NCBI GenBank assembly: GCA_027946555.1
Contig: JAPEVC010000134.1
Span: 1-64,000, forward strand
Direction: 5' to 3'
From: Gnomoniopsis sp. IMI 355080
Taxonomy: Eukaryota > Ascomycota > Sordariomycetes > Diaporthales > Gnomoniaceae
DNA: 64,000 bases
Positions 20,142 through 32,492 of this stretch are shown piece after piece; the first letter of the stretch is position 1; every line of letters starts with the position of its first letter. A program made the translations under genes and the position numbers. The notes beneath the pieces are model-generated. The model did not search any database and had not been told where the DNA came from. It saw only the letters and a program-made list of their open reading frames with translations.

Positions 20142-22903
20142 TTCGTACTATATTATGGTCAGTGTATACTAGAGCCTGGTTGCTATAAACAATATAGATA
20201 GGTGAGGATTCGCTTCTTGCGCCTTGAACATGTCGTAAATGTGGTTGTGAAGGAAGTGGTTGGCTTGTTGTGTACGGGAGGGGTAGATGTATTACTTACC
20301 TAGGCGTCAGGTATTGTGATGCGAACAGGTCCTAGAAGAATTCCGTTCCTGAGTGCTGAAGCTGGCATCTTCACAAGTCCCGGACGATGGGTGTCACTTA
20401 AAGGCATTTGAAAATATAATACTTTTCTGGGAGGCACGTCACCATCAGAGAAGCAGCATGGTCCTAGCTTCTAGCAGCGTCCACACTCACGGGCAGAGGA
20501 TTCCTGCCTTCGGCACTTCATTCCTTCCAAGGCATAGCCTGGCGTAAGCAAAGATGAAAGAGATCTACCCAATGTACATGGTAAGCTGACAAGTGGGAAA
20601 CAGTGTAATTGTGTGGAAGCTGAGCTCGGATTCGGTTCCTTCGGCCTTGTCTTTCACAATTAGGTCCGATTTCTTACCCTCAAAGCAAGTGACTACCCGA
20701 GTAGTACGAGGCCAGAACAAGACACCCATGTCAAGTGCGTGTGCCCTTGTAAGCATGTGGGCAGTGAAGCCGCCATACTACATACCTAGTATGTACTCCA
20801 AGGATGCGCGAAAGGTACGTACCAATGGGACGGAGTCCCCACACGTTCGCAGTTCATCAAACCACTTGGGCAGTGTTAAACAGCTTTTGCTGACACTGTA
20901 GTGCGCGAATAACACCGGAGATGAGTGCTTGAAGGATGCATCGCAGCATCGACTCGATCTCCTGATTAGGTGCCAGAACGGGTTACGGAAGTTACCTGAC
21001 CTGTGCCGCCTGGGGGCCAAGAATGACACGTCGTGACCCACTGCCCCGATGAGCATCCACCGAGTGTTGTAGCCGAGCGGCCGAGCAGCCAAGCGGGCCG
21101 CTAATACTGCACAAGAATTTCAACCGAGGACAGCTCTTAGCATGTCGTGATCAACACAGAAAGAGCTCAACCAAAGGAGATCATTTCTATTTCGCCTAAT
21201 ATCAGGTACCCCGTCGGTGTCATGACCACTTTGCCATTGCAGACTAATAAATTGAGCATTAGCTGAGGACTATGCCCTTCTACATATAGCTCAAATAGTA
21301 GAACGCGAGATATGTGTCTAGAAGTTGATTGATTAGCATGTATCAGCAAATTCATTTGGGTCGGATTGACCTAGGCAACCAGCCTGCCAGGCCGTTACTT
21401 GGGGAAAATCCTGCATTTTTGACTGGACCGCTTCGGTTATTCGCGAGACTGGGCACGTTTAGGCATCCCTTTAGGGACGAGAAAGAACAACACTTCCCTG
21501 TTGGGTAGTATCCCTTCCCCCCCCTGCTAACGCGAGGAAAATCAGAGACTACGGTGTACAAAGTCTGGCGACAGGTCAATCTGATATCCACTGTTACATA
21601 CACTATAGGCAAGCTCCGGGCCAAACGGAGGTATCTCGAAACAATTCATATTTTCATAGGCATTGATTGGCTACAATCCCTGAATAGATACAAATGTTGT
21701 TCTTCTCGTCCCCAAAGGAATATTATGCCCGCACCAACGTGCACGTTCGGTTAGTATGGTCTGCGAAGTCACAAAGCACTCGAGGGGCCGTTGCAGGAGC
21801 AACGTCGACCCATTTGCAGTTAGATTTGTACCTACTCACCTAGGTAGGTAGGTAGGTCAGGTAGATGGGCCACGACAACGTTGGGCTGATTGACAAACTG
21901 TTGGTGCCAGGTGCACTGGTAGATGGCAGGGATTAGATATCAGAGAAAGCGAGAGAGAGGAGGAAAGGAAGTCCTGACACCGTGATTCCGATACCACTAT
22001 TCGGCGATTTCGAGTACACAAATGTAAATTTGTACTTACACGAAGTATTAGTACATACACTGGCATGGGATGGCTAGGTGCCTCACCATTATCATCCGAC
22101 GCAACCCAGATACCCAGTAGTCTGGGACAGAGTGCGAGCGCCAAGTCTTATCGCTGCTCACCTAGGTATTTGACCTAATAGGGAAACCGTTTCGTCGTTG
22201 CCTGTTGGTTGAACGCTGGGGGCCGGAGCCCCGGAAGACGGACCCTTCCGCTTGTTCACATCTGCTAAGTCGAATATTCGAGTTCTCAGGGTTTTCAAGA
22301 TCCCCAGACTTTCCCAGTCATCATCCCTTAGTCCACTGCATCTGGAAGAAGACACCTCTGGTAAGACTCGCCTGGAGAGACAAGTATATCCTCGGGTTCC
22401 GCCTTCCGATCACGCAACCCGCGGGCCGAAGTGCACGATGCAATGGCTCTCGGTGGATCATTTCTTCTCCGTGTGAAATCACACATTTGGCGGGTGGTCC
22501 GCCGCATCTGTGGTCCGATGCATGTGCACCAAGTACCTAGGTATGCATCATATTGAAGGCGTACTAAAAATCACCAGAGTGTTGACGAAGCACATGGATG
22601 GTATACCTTCTAATACAACAGATATTGTGGTAATTTACGTTGCTAAAGCTCATGTTCAGCTGCAGGGGGGGGGGACACGTGATGATATGAAGACATGCGT
22701 GAACCCTCATGATTGAAGGCGTATATGTAGCCTGATAGATTGAATTTCAAGGCCTCAGCACGTGAGTAGTAGACCGTACAGTAGATAACCAACCATTCAA
22801 CGATGAAGAACCTTTCCAATATCTCCATCTTCGAACTGTAGCGTGTACCAGCCACCGATGGTGTGTGCTACACAGACATGACATATATGTATATCTCACA
22901 CCT
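20142..22903. other. Long intergenic stretch with clustered ACCTAGGT palindromes
   Basis: About 2.7 kb without a supportable gene. Three exact ACCTAGGT sites lie at 21838-21845, 22160-22167 and 22535-22542, the first running into four TAGG units (21841-21856). The frames on both strands are short and show no domain or paired splice sites. It includes the promoter of the BBE-type gene at its left end. Confidence 0.5.
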
Positions 22904-23929
22904 TCACCAATTCAGTCCGACTTTTTTCACATTCCAGAGCGGCATAAAATAGAGCGACGCATGCCAGAAGCACCACAGCCTCCAAGTACGGGCGTCTTCT
23001 TTTTGTGAGCCACGGACGAATAGCACCCGCGCGGCAACCGCACAGGCAACTATCACGTGAATCCCGTATTGCAAGGGTTCCAAATGCCAAAAGTGAACAC
23101 AAACCCCTGTCCAAAAGCAGACGAAGAATGCGATAGAAGTGCGGGACACATTCTCGCCGAGAAAGAGTACTATCGTTTTGCGACCGCGTAGCCGATCCCC
23201 ATGGACGTCCTTGAGATCTTGGACCTGCATCGTCGTCAATATTACGCCACTGATGATGATGGTCCAAATGATCGACCGTGAGTTGTTGATTCCGAAAGTT
23301 TCAACTCCATTACGCACCGCGACCTCTAGCGATCCGTGGTTAAAGAACCCATAAGCCACTGAGATAATCAGCTCGCGAACCAATGCCTCATCGCCTCCGC
23401 GTAGGTCGTTGTAAAGCCATGTCAGAATCAAAATGAACGATCCTTGCCTCCAGACTCCCTGTATATAGTCAAGAGCAAGCGTGACAGGAATAGCCACCAA
23501 CATCAGCTGCCGTGTCTGCTCCATTGTGATTTTTCCACGTGGTATGGGTCTCCATGGTTTATTGATGCGATCTTCCGCAACCGAGTCTGGACTTCGCTGA
23601 TTTGCCAAGTCGAAAATGAGTAGGTTGGAGAGATTGAACAATAACACAGCCGGGAGTCGTCGCCAAATCTGGATTGGTGATAATGGAAGGTTCGCGGTCG
23701 AGACACTCAATGACTCCAGAGCTGGGGACTGCCCATGTAGGGGTGACGAAAGTGAAGATGATGCCGAAGAGCTGAGAGAGATAGACAAGGACCCTATTAT
23801 ACCGAAGACCGTATTTGGCAATGCAAAGGTGAAGAGATCACTCTCGAGAAACCCCCAAATAATGTCGCAAGATAAAGACAGCGTGCGGAGAGCACTGGTA
23901 AGCAGTGTCGGTGCAAATTTCGCAGACAT
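22904..23929 (-). CDS. UbiA-family membrane protein, related to fungal UbiA-type terpene cyclases
   Basis: Starting at the ATG 23927-23929 the protein has 341 residues; the frame is open 60 codons further but only from a TTG. It is intronless and strongly hydrophobic, with about seven to nine membrane segments. The first Asp-rich site reads ANQRSPDSVAEDRINKPWRP, a variant of the UbiA NDxxDxxxD-x-x-N-K-P-x-R-P motif. The second is DLKDVHGDRLRGRKT (DxxxD, residues about 238-245). The spacing and the altered first motif resemble the group that includes the fumagillin UbiA-type sesquiterpene cyclase rather than ubiquinone or heme prenyltransferases. If so, it would ionise a prenyl diphosphate and cyclise it in the ER membrane. 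An aromatic prenyltransferase role is the main alternative. Neighbouring oxidoreductases fit a terpene tailoring cluster. Confidence 0.82.
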   Translation of the reverse strand: MSAKFAPTLLTSALRTLSLSCDIIWGFLESDLFTFALPNTVFGIIGSLSISLSSSASSSLSSPLHGQSPALESLSVSTANLPLSPIQIWRRLPAVLLFNLSNLLIFDLANQRSPDSVAEDRINKPWRPIPRGKITMEQTRQLMLVAIPVTLALDYIQGVWRQGSFILILTWLYNDLRGGDEALVRELIISVAYGFFNHGSLEVAVRNGVETFGINNSRSIIWTIIISGVILTTMQVQDLKDVHGDRLRGRKTIVLFLGENVSRTSIAFFVCFWTGVCVHFWHLEPLQYGIHVIVACAVAARVLFVRGSQKEDARTWRLWCFWHASLYFMPLWNVKKVGLNW

Positions 23930-26144
23930 TACGGATGTATTTGAATTCGGAATGGATCTTATGAGTACTCGATTCCTGAGATCCAAAGGTATGGACTTGC
24001 CAATGGTTTGACGGGAGCGAGCGAAGGCTATGTTTGCTGTACTTTTAGCGCAGAGGCCTTCAAAAGCTAAAGGGACGCTAATCCGAGTACAGTGGGGTTG
24101 GCGAGACAATAACAGACATTAAGTTTTCTTTTGAGATATTTGTACAAGGCGGAAGGTCTGTGCATCATATCTGGGGAGGTTCTACAGATTTTTAATGCTG
24201 TTGGACGAAGCGGCGTGTGTGCTCAGCACACCCCATTACTCATGGCACCGGAACCTGCGCTAGGTACCTAAGCAATCGGATGGGCCTTAGAGATCCACTT
24301 CGATAGGATATATGGTAGCGCTATTACTATGAAAGCTCGGCCACCGTCCTTAGAATGGGAGTTCAGGAAGAGAGCTTGCTAGTACGTTTTTTGCGGCCGC
24401 CACGCATTCAGCTCCCTTCTTCGTCTACTATACGTTGTATCAATTCACACAGAAAAGAAAAGGGACGATTGTATTCCTAGCTCCTTCTAAGGCATATGGA
24501 GAGAAATAAAGTTTGGGAACGATGGAAGCGAGCAAGAACCTAGTTCGGCATTATCCCATGGTGGGCCCGGCTGAGTACTCGACAAACAGAAGCCTTAGCA
24601 AGCAAGTATCCGGCCTATCACTGTCCATCACCCATCGATTGAGGTCGACAACTGTGGCTATGCTGTTCAAATATCAGAGAGAGCGATCCTGCGATCCTAC
24701 GATCCTACAAAGTCATGTACCGTAGCAGCAGATGTCTCTTCAGTTTTCATGTGGGTCCTACCGCAGCCGTTGGAAACAGGGATGAGGGCGGATCCGACTC
24801 GAAGGGCTGGGTGGCGGCGGGACGGGACGAAATGGCGTTGGGAGCTAATTTGATCCCTGCATGTACCTGTGGGTCTGCCTTATGTACAAATACAGTAGCA
24901 GCCCCCATACGATCCCTGGTGATGAACTACCATAGTAGCCCATGTAATTGGCACACGACGGAGGGGTCAGTCTTCTGCCACCCCAGCAAAGGTGCGGGAG
25001 TTATCAATAATTTTTTGGCGGACAGCGTGCCGTCACATTCATTGCCATGTAGTCATCAAAATTCCCCACCTTTGGGTAGCCGGGTCAAATCCTTCCGCCG
25101 CTTGTCTGGATAAATCCGAATCGCTTGAATTGGACCGCTCCTGAAGGTTCTGCCCAACGTTGCATTTTCGGATCCTTCACCAGATGATCGGTGCCGAAAG
25201 TAAGTGCATACCCACAACGCAGCCTCGCAAGCGGAGTCTATTGGTTGGTTTGTTAGTTTTTTGGTCCGTGGGTCTGTGGCGAACTGTCGCTTATTGTGCG
25301 CAAATTTAAAAGACAATGGTTGCATCAGGTAACCACCAGTTGTGATTTTGGCCCAATATGAGGCACTTAACAGCTTACAGCGTCGTTAGCCATGTTGAAT
25401 GAGATGATCGGCGGAGCGATCAGTCACTTGGGAACTGGAAACAGAATAAGTCCCGAGTTGTTGCCTGCAGAATGCTACTGTAGCTTCCATGTAACACAGT
25501 ATGGTAAGGCTGAACAGTATGATAAGGCTGACGTGAGACCAAAAGCGGCAAAATGCCGGGTTCTCATTGGATGTTTCGTTATGGTGTCGAAACACCTACT
25601 TACATAGTAGTAGGTATGCAGTTCGGCCCGGGCCTTTCGGTAGCACCATCTTACGACACTTACGTGGGCAAGACGTTAATTCTGGGGGTGGCTTTACAGG
25701 TGTCAGCAGCGCTACCGCATGCAAGGTGATATTCTTGTGCGATACGACGCAAGTCTGACCAGACACTCTAAAGTGACTGCACACATTGGGGCAATGCCCC
25801 CCCTCCCTGGTGAACTAATTAGGAGCCAGTTGGCCTTCCGCCGGGAATCCTCCGAATCCGAAGGGAACAAACGGATTGGAAGATATTGTAGCTATCTTTA
25901 GCTGATCAATCACTGCCATCCTTCGAAGGCGAATCAGAGAAGATAAGCATCTGGTCCGTGTCTTCTTTGTGTTCGCTTTTGAGAAGCATCATGCATCATC
26001 GTCAGTCACGCTCGTCGTGACGCCCATGATAGTCAACTCTCTGCTCGAAGTTAATCCTCCTATTCTGCTCATAAGCTCTGCCCTAGCATTACAGTCGAGT
26101 CTGACACAAACTGCTAGCAGTCTTCTTAGGCTGAACAGACTATC
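23930..26144. other. Divergent intergenic region between UbiA-type and PTH11-type genes
   Basis: About 2.2 kb that must hold both promoters. No gene is supported; the frames at 24513-25113 and 25386-25607 are short and featureless. Confidence 0.5.
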
Positions 26145-27591
26145 ATGTCGAACACCACACCCCGCGGGGTCGGCTTTTTTGTTTGCATTATTATATTCAC
26201 TGTCATATGCATAATCTTCTTGCTGCTTCGACTGTGGGCCGCCCGAATTGTTCGGCGCCCATTATACGCTGATGATGGGCTAGTGGTTTTTGCCTTCGTG
26301 AGTCATGAACTTCCAGATCCCTTGCATATATAGAGAAGCTTGAGCCTTGTGCATGTCTCTCGGTTCAAGCCTTCTTGCTGAAGAGCCGTTGCACAGCCTA
26401 GCCCACAATGCTAATCGATCGATCATCCACAGGCCACGACTTTTGCCTTATCTGGAACCCTCGTCTGGCTCATCTTCAACGGCATGGGAAAGCACATAAC
26501 CGAAGTTAACGAGTATGAGCTGGGTATAACCTTTCAGGTTGTCACAGCTGCGTACGTATGTTGGACGCTTGGTACAGGTGCTGTCAAGCTGTCGGTATTG
26601 ATTTTGTACACGCGGATTTTCCGCACGGCTGAGTTCCGATGGTGGGCATCCGTGATCATGGGCGCGGTCGGAGCGTTCACCATCGCTTTCTTCGTCGTGT
26701 TCTTGACCAACTGCACTCCTGTATCGCAAGAATGGAATCCCGTTCCATGGGGCCATTGTCGCGACCAGTCACCGAGCGAGTTCGGCTCGGTGAGTTGCAG
26801 CCTGGCCATCGATTTCGCAATTATCGTTCTTCCTTTCCCATGGCTTTGGAAACTACAAATGCCCATGCGCAACAAAATCACAGTCAGCATCACGCTCAGC
26901 ATTGGGTTCACGTAAGTACACTCTTAGGCCACGGTCCCTTGGAGATTCTTTCGTGTAATGGCAACTAATATGCTGCGGCAGTACCATCGGTGTTATGTTC
27001 TGGCGGATCCCCGTCACTATTCAATCAGCCAACGACGGCGATTTCACCTATCACCTCCTGACCATCGCGCTTATCACTATGCTCGAGCTCTGGCTAGGAA
27101 TTATTGTTGCCTGTATCCCGACTCTGGCCCCGCTCCTCAACCGCTATGTGAAACCTGCCGTTGTTGATTTAATCAAGTCGATCAAAAACAAAACTGGTGG
27201 CGGATCCTCCAATAACACCTATGGAGACAATGATCGCAGGGCCATCAATTTGGTCACCATCGGTGGCACCGGCGGCAGTAAAACCAAGCACGGAACAGGG
27301 CGAATATACACAGAGTTGGATGACAGCCAGGAAGCTATCAACGATCTGACCAAACGGAGCGGTCATCGCGATTATAGCGCTTCTGATCTAGAGTCCAACC
27401 CCAAGGGAGGCGAAGTGCCAATCTCCAACCAGAATCCCTACGGGTATCCGCCATTTGGCCAACCCAACGCTCATCATAAGACGGACATCGCATTTGATCC
27501 CAAGGCGGAGTTGAGGCACAACTGCAGCGAGTTCGTACCCCAGGGTGCTATCCACGTTCAACGTGATTTTTCTACCAGCCACGAGCCTTGA
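26145..27591 (+). CDS. PTH11-type integral membrane protein (fungal rhodopsin-domain family)
   Basis: Three exons, 26145-26297, 26433-26911 and 26982-27591, joined with GTGAGT and GTAAGT donors, give 413 residues. The protein begins with a membrane helix (FFVCIIIFTVICIIFLLLRL) followed by the family hallmark RRPLYADDGLVVFA. More helices follow with VCWTLGTGAVKLSVLILYTR, an NCTPVSQEWNP loop containing a conserved Cys, CSLAIDFAIIVLPFPWLWKL, and TMLELWLGIIVACIPTLAP. This is the standard order in PTH11-related receptors that lack a CFEM domain. The last 120 residues are hydrophilic and cytoplasmic (SIKNKTGGGSSNN and beyond), with possible phosphorylation sites. Such proteins sense surface or chemical cues through G proteins in some fungi and are frequent inside or near biosynthetic clusters. 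The ligand is unknown. Confidence 0.9.
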
Positions 27592-28777
27592 ATATGACTG
27601 AGATTCTGGCTCATATATCTAGCATGCGTGGTTTGCTACCTACCCAGGTAGTCGTTATTCAAGATTGGGTCTTGAGATTTCCAGTGGGTATTGACGCAGT
27701 AATTCTTGCAGAGAAAAAATTTAATCAGGTCCTGGCCAAAAGTATCATGATCGACTTTCTGTACATAGCTATACTCAGTGAAGTACCTAGACAGCGGACA
27801 CAAAACTCCAAGTTCTTAGCTCTGGCAGAATGAAATTCAGGTACCTAGGTATACAAGTAGATATCACCTGCTCTATCATTGTTCAGCGAGACAATTCGGG
27901 TCGAATTGCTCAAGAGTAGACCTGCTGATTCCACGATCGCAAGTGACCTCTGCGTCAATAGGTCGATTGCCAGAAAGTCCAGCCGGGATTGCCCAATTCC
28001 ACAAAACTGCCCTGTTCACGGCACCAGCTTTCCAAACAGAGGCGTGCAGGCTAACGTAGCGGATCATGCAGACTCAAAGAAGGTACACAAGTGACAATCG
28101 CATAGCCGAGATTCACCGTGATGGCGCGGACGCGGTCACTTGGGCGCCATGCCTCCGCGAACGGGGAGCGCGTCTAATCTGTCTGCCTATCTACAAATCA
28201 GTCCACTTTTCGTTCAAAAACTTCACCTGCTCGAAGAGTAACCCTATCAAACCCATGCAAGTGGGCCCTTTTGTTCTGATGGAACGCTGCAGGTCTCTTC
28301 CAGCCAAGATCTCAAGTACACAGTAGCTGTTCTGGCCACGGCTACCTTCTCCGCGAGATGACCTGCGGGGCAGCGGCAATGACAAAAAGCAGATCGTACT
28401 AGTGGTAACCCTTTCCGGAAACTAAATCCGACGTAGTATTAGGTAGGTGCTTACGCCGTTGCAACATGGGTCTATCGCCCCCAACATGCAGGTAAGCACA
28501 AACAAACCAGCTGCGCTGCAGTTGGACAACAAATGATACATATTCGTAATCTGCAGGTAACCCATGTTCAACCACGGATGACAGAAAGTTTGCTCAGGGT
28601 CTTAGCAATTTGTTACAGCCAACTAATTGTGCAGATCGTTCAGTAGGAGCATGTTCAAACCTCAAAAAGGCGCTTCATGACCAAGGGGAACTTGGGATCA
28701 ATTCATCTCGACTTTGTCCCCAGCTTCAAAAATTCATTGAGATATAAGCACCGTTATCTATACATCCACTACCAAAT
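27592..28777. other. Intergenic, one ACCTAGGT site
   Basis: No gene supported. ACCTAGGT occurs at 27843-27850. Contains the promoter of the rightward SDR gene. Confidence 0.5.
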
Positions 28778-29896
28778 ATGCAACCGCCTATGCCATCCGT
28801 CACTGCCACTTGGCACAATGACACCTACTCGGCCATCTCGCCTTCTCGGCCTGAGCTCAGCGCTAAGGGAAAGACAATCGTGATTATTGGCTCGGTTAGT
28901 TCATGTCGGGGAAAGGCCAAGGACGAAACTAATTTGCTAACAAATTGTCTTCTTTCAGGGTAGTGGTGTAGGCCGACAAACCGCCCTCTCCTTCGCCAAA
29001 GCCCAAGCCTCCCGTGTCGTTCTGCTAGGACGTCGAGAGACGAACCTTCAAAAAACCGCGTCCTTGGTTGCGGGCGTCTCCTCTGGTGTCGAAACTCTAG
29101 TCCGAGCAGCCGACACTACCAAGTTTGAAGACTTGAAGACGATCGCTGCTGAGGTTGGGGCATGGGACGTTCTAGTCATCGCCTCGGTCCATGCATCTGC
29201 CGTCTCTACAATTGCCTCCACCGATATTGACGAGTGGTGGCAAGGCTTTGAGGTACGTTCAATCTGACGACTCTACCTGTACTTTCTATACATGGCTATT
29301 CGCCCGCCCAACCATACTCCTCTCTTGACTTGCTCACTTGTTTCGGCTAACTCTCGCCCAACTACAGACTAACGTGAAGGGCCTCTTGTTGGCCGTCAAG
29401 GCTTTCTTGCCTACGGCCAAAGAAGCTGGCTCAGCCGTGCTGGCGTTGACTAGCCAGACTACGGCTTTCCCGGTCGCTATGGGCCCGGGGATGTCTGGCT
29501 ATAATGCGTCCAAAATAGCTCAGATTAAAGTGATTGAATACCTCGCTTCCGAACAGCCAAATGTGTTTGCTGCGACAATTCACCCGGGCATTTGTGACAC
29601 AGCTGTCCTTGCTAAGAGTGGAATGAAGCCAGATCAGGTGCCCTTAGATCAAAGTACGTTCTACACATCTATCACTAGGAATGGATCTACTTATCTAACT
29701 ATTATACGTAGTCGAGCTACCGGGTGATTTCCTGGTGTGGATGGCCAGTCCTGAAGCGTCCTTCTTGAAGGGTCGTTCCGTTGCCGCCAATTGGGATGTT
29801 GACGAGCTTAAGGCGCAGGTCGAGACCATCCAGTCTGGCCTAAGCATGACAAGCGGTATCTACGGATGGCCATACCCCCATACAGGATCGGGTTGA
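28778..29896 (+). CDS. Short-chain dehydrogenase/reductase (SDR), divergent
   Basis: Four exons, 28778-28894, 28959-29252, 29368-29653 and 29712-29896, join in phase for 293 residues. The cofactor loop is split by the first intron and reads IIGSGSGVGRQTAL, the GxxxGxG motif (about residues 38-44). Further on are VVLLGRRE, a strand ending DVLVIASVH where the classical NAG would be, and the active-site YNASKIAQIK (Tyr182, Lys186) preceded by a Ser/Thr-rich strand. The NNAG motif is degenerate and no Asp follows strand 3, suggesting NADP(H) preference through the RR pair. It lacks a targeting signal. Classical SDRs interconvert alcohols and ketones; position between the UbiA-type gene and the P450 fits a tailoring step. 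Confidence 0.9.
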
Positions 29897-30516
29897 ACGG
29901 CGTTAGCATAGTTGTTTTGGGTATTTGAGTGATGATAGCCTGTTCTCAATGTGTGTAGTGGCTGGAAATTGTTTGCAAATTTCCAAGGTTGTCACTTTCG
30001 GGATCGAGAGGTTGCGTAGGTACCTTTCAGAATTGATTTCATACTGCACTACACAGAGGATCCTCAGACCCAACAACACGCAATTATGTTAGAGCTAGGA
30101 CCTGATGGTAGGTGGAGAAATTTATTAAGATTCAGTTGCTCCTTTTCCGTCGCTGTGGTACACTCGCCCAAAGCCTTCCCTCTGGGACAAGGACCTAGAT
30201 ACCGATGGTTACCTCATATTTGTAGACTTGTCTTCTTTAGCTGGAAAAGGTTGCCAACTTGGGAAAAATCCAGGTCAGAGTCCTCGTTGATGACCGCTAG
30301 AAGAGACTACTGGCGAACAAGGCCGGCTACCTGGGGACGTTCACGAGGTAAACGCCTACGGGTAACCAAATTTTATCAACCTCTACATTGCTTCAACATA
30401 GAGTTTTTTGCAATTGAGTAGTGAGCGTATGATTGTAAGACCTTGATGGAAAATGATGTATCTTGAATCTACTGAAAATCTAGATTTATATCTCATAGCC
30501 CTTCTATAACCCATTT
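29897..30516. other. Intergenic, convergent
   Basis: Convergent 3' flanks of the SDR and P450 genes, AT-rich near 30420-30520. Nothing else is recognised. Confidence 0.5.
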
Positions 30517-32492
30517 TCACCTAGACTCAAATATGAGAGACAGGTGACCCGGGTTTGGTGCTAGCTGGTCTTTCATATCGTCGAACACACGATGACCTGT
30601 CTCTCCTGGCCCACACCGGAAGCGATACTTTCTGCACAGCTTGGCCGTCACGATTCTCAACACATCCTGAGCCATGGGCTGAGCAACACAGCTATGATGC
30701 CCTGTATTCGGAAATGTATACTGTTAGTTAAAAGCCAGAACTGCGTCTTTTATGGTCGTCTTGTTAGGACGATTTGAAACTCACCTGTCCCAAATGGATT
30801 ACTCGCTCCTACATTCATGGCCAACTCGCTACGTCGCGTTGTCCAGCGCTCGGGAATAAACTCGTGTGGCTTTGCGAAACAATCTTCTCCTATATACATG
30901 AGGAGATTAGCAATTCACGCGCTTTCAATGTAAGAGCGATGGGGTAATTATAGGGATTCCTGAAGGAAAATGTACTGACTTCTTTGTATCGAATATCGAG
31001 GAGACACGATTGTTGTGTGAGGAGGGATGAACGTCCCAGCGATTGTCACGCCATTAGGACCAGTCTTTCTTGAACCCCCAGTGAGAAGCACAGGATACAG
31101 GCGAAGTGCCTCGTTGATGACAGCGTTTAGATGCGGCAACCTACCAAGTTGCTTAACTGCGTTGATGTCTATAGTGTGTATCTCATGATATACCAATTCT
31201 TGATGGATGAGGTCCTGGTGTTGAGGCGCTCGGACAAGCTCGGAGAAGATACCAAGGAGGACAATAGGTATTGGCTCGCTGCAAGAATCAATCGATCAAT
31301 ACATGACTTCGATTTGAAGGAAACATCAGATCTAACTCACCTGCCTGCAACAATTGCCTGCAACGTGTCCCCTCGCATTGTGTATAAACTCTCCAAGTCT
31401 CCGGCCCTATTTGTCTCCTCGAGTAAATAGTGAATAAGGTCGGGCGCAGGCTGCTTCTCGTAACCGGCATCAAGACGTGCGTGGATCTCGTCCCAGGACC
31501 AATTAGCCATAAGATCCCAAGACCGGACCTGGTAGATTTTCGGCCCGAGTCGAAAAGCCAGCTGGATGAGCCAAGGTGCAGGGCTGGCGGGTCCAAGGAG
31601 GGAGAGAGCATGCTGGAGCCGAATGACTATATATTGCCATTTTTGACTGACAAGCATTCCGAACGGCTTGTTCATGACAAAATCTCCCATTAAATCGAAG
31701 CCATACCAGTAGAATAGGTCGCGCATACTCGAAGGTTGCTTATTGGAGGCGTCGTTCTGAAGGGCGGTATCCAGTATCTCGGCGTGCTTGATGGCTTTGG
31801 CAGCATGCGATTGCAGGGCTGTTGGTAGTATTCCATTAATTTAGTGGTCTCTGGAAAAGTTTCTATTACATGATGAACGCACCTCGGTTGATGAAACCTT
31901 GCTTCCAATCCCGTCTTCGGGAATCATGAACGACACGATCTCTCGTCGTAAGCAACGCTCTATCTGGATGAAGAAGATCGTACCACTCTGACTTGATGCA
32001 CTCAGTGCCCGGGCCGTCTGTGGCAAGATACACATGGGGATGGAACACGGTGATCTCCGATGGTCCTGTGCGCACAAAGTCTCCGTAGGTCTTGAACAGG
32101 CTTTCGAGATACAAGTGATTCATGGAATACCGACATACCCACACGTGCCAAAGCTTAGAGGTGCGGAGTAAGAATGGACCTGGAAATCCAGACAGGCGGT
32201 GCAGACCCGGAGTAGTACGATAGACGAGAATGCTGGCAAATACGGCCAAGATGTAACTGACTGTAGCAATAGCAAGGCTTGTGAACAGCTTTCCAAGAGC
32301 AGTCTCGGATGGGTAGTATTTGGAGCCGCCGAATGCAATGAGAAGGATTGCGAAGTGCGACCTTACGAGTTGCGGAGCCTGAATATGCCATTCACCGTGG
32401 ATGTATAGGCCGAGGTGAGCACCGACGCCGACAATGACGCCAAAGCCAGACGCCAAAACTTGTGGCGTCGAGAGTGCGTTGAGAATAGACAT
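30517..32492 (-). CDS. Cytochrome P450 with multi-helix N-terminus
   Basis: Five exons (31883-32492, 31341-31818, 30980-31278, 30785-30889, 30517-30701) join in phase to 558 residues. The first 90 residues hold about three hydrophobic helices in place of a single anchor, then the PGP hinge (SGFPGPFLL). The ExxR motif is NEALRLYP (Glu419, Arg422), the PERW element is EFIPERWTT, and the heme loop is NPFGTGHHSCVA with Cys502. The usual I-helix AGxDT reads AGSEP (about 361-365): the acidic residue is kept as Glu but the Thr is replaced by Pro. Multi-helix N-termini are seen in several P450s of fungal secondary metabolism. It should be ER-bound and needs a reductase coded elsewhere. Likely an oxidative tailoring enzyme of the surrounding group. 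Confidence 0.9.

Noticed and set aside
22904..24109. 401-residue version of the UbiA protein
   Set aside because: The extra 60 codons begin only at a TTG; the ATG at 23929 gives a normal UbiA length.
25600..25612. Start of a transposon terminal repeat (TAGTAGTAGG)
   Set aside because: No matching inverted end or target-site duplication could be seen.
30086..30421. Small rightward gene between SDR and P450
   Set aside because: Lies in convergent 3' flanks, with no domain and poor codon pattern.
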